Positions 6,070 to 6,335 of a stretch of 6,335 nt of DNA are shown in pieces. A model generated the notes under the pieces. The model had not been told where the DNA came from and did no database searches. It saw nothing but the letters and a program-made list of their open reading frames with translations. Position numbers and translations under genes: made by a program. How positions within the stretch are numbered: the first letter of the stretch is position 1; every line of letters starts with the position of its first letter. Source of the stretch: Phycisphaerales bacterium (GTDB taxonomy: Bacteria > Planctomycetota > Phycisphaerae > Phycisphaerales > SM1A02); assembly GCA_018882625.1 (NCBI GenBank), contig VERO01000146.1:1-6335 (forward strand), written 5' to 3'.

Positions 6070-6335
6070 AGCGGCCTCCCTCGAGTGTCACGCATGATGC
6101 GGGTGGCGCGCACTCCTCAATCGAGTCCGCGAGCATGCGCAGCGTTCGGCAGAGGCTGCCGTAGCGCACCGAGTAGGTCACGGTGCGTCCGGACTTGCGC
6201 GCATCCAGCAGGCCTGCGCGCGCGAGCGCCTGCAGGTGGCGCGACACCACAGACAGGTCGACCGAGCAGCACTCGGCGATCTCGCCCACCGCGCATGGCC
6301 GTCCGCGCTTGATCAGGCATGCCAGCATCCTCACG
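6056..6335 (-). CDS. arsR: ArsR/SmtB family arsenical-responsive repressor (5' end cut by window edge)
   Basis: At least 92 residues are present, with the frame open to the right edge. A GTG at 6334 could pass as a start, but the usual first helix of the family is missing, so the real start is likely 15-25 codons further out. The winged helix-turn-helix is clear: VGEIAECCSVDLSVVSRHLQ (16-35) with the recognition helix, ARAGLLDARKSGRTVTYSV as the turn and wing, and a final dimer helix YGSLCRTLRMLADSIEEC. Counting from the edge codon, cysteines are at 6, 14, 22, 23, 62, 75, 81 and 89. The E. coli-type ELCVCDLC metal site is not kept; the vicinal pair Cys22-Cys23 just before the recognition helix and the Cys-rich tail are the candidate As(III) ligands. 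The family binds operator DNA as a dimer and lets go when As(III) or Sb(III) binds. It heads the arsR-arsC-acr3 operon; the operator lies outside the window. Confidence 0.92.
   Translation of the reverse strand, partial: VRMLACLIKRGRPCAVGEIAECCSVDLSVVSRHLQALARAGLLDARKSGRTVTYSVRYGSLCRTLRMLADSIEECAPPASCVTLEGGRCGRR
6075..6082 (-). promoter_or_regulatory. Ribosome binding site of arsC
   Basis: On the minus strand GAGGGAGG lies within the 3' end of arsR, 5 bases before the GTG at 6069. It is among the strongest ribosome binding sites in the window and decides the arsC start, meaning that the N-terminal extension of ArsC is probably translated. Confidence 0.85.

Noticed and set aside
1..6335. tRNA, rRNA, CRISPR arrays, insertion sequences or attachment sites
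   Set aside because: I saw no repeat-spacer pattern, transposase motif, terminal repeats or tRNA-like structure. Coding genes fill nearly the whole window.

Overview
The window is high-GC and densely coded, with no gene-free stretch longer than about 160 bases. It carries two gene groups that converge near position 4421. The GC-rich codon use, a secreted DUF1573 protein with a GGCGCT core, and a compact sigma factor followed by a small membrane protein suggest a planctomycete-like bacterium, perhaps of the Phycisphaerae. That placement is an inference from gene content; no marker gene is present.

Plus strand, 1-4424. The window opens inside a serine hydrolase of the class C beta-lactamase type, cut at its 5' end. 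It is followed closely by a TPR protein with a C-terminal glycosyltransferase-41 (O-GlcNAc transferase/SPINDLY-like) domain. An intergenic gap of about 160 bases then holds three inverted repeats. After it comes a three-gene cluster: an exported DUF1573 protein, a sigma-70-family (ECF-like) factor starting 3 bases after the DUF1573 stop, and a small single-pass membrane protein whose start overlaps the sigma stop (ATGA). The last two look translationally coupled and could be a sigma/regulator pair, but the small protein has no recognisable anti-sigma motif.

Minus strand, 6335-4421. This is an arsenic-resistance operon read leftward: arsR (5' end cut by the window edge), arsC (thioredoxin-type arsenate reductase of the low-molecular-weight phosphatase fold) and acr3 (arsenite efflux permease). 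All three genes overlap their neighbours. ArsR would sense As(III) and release the operon, ArsC would reduce arsenate to arsenite, and Acr3 would pump the arsenite out. The promoter and operator lie beyond the right edge.

The two groups meet tail to tail on a shared CTAG that supplies a TAG stop to each strand. I see no clearly novel system. The points most worth a second look are the unusual cysteine arrangement in ArsR, the N-terminal extension of ArsC backed by a strong ribosome binding site, the sigma/membrane-protein pair, the C-terminal module of the DUF1573 protein, and the hairpin-rich leader.
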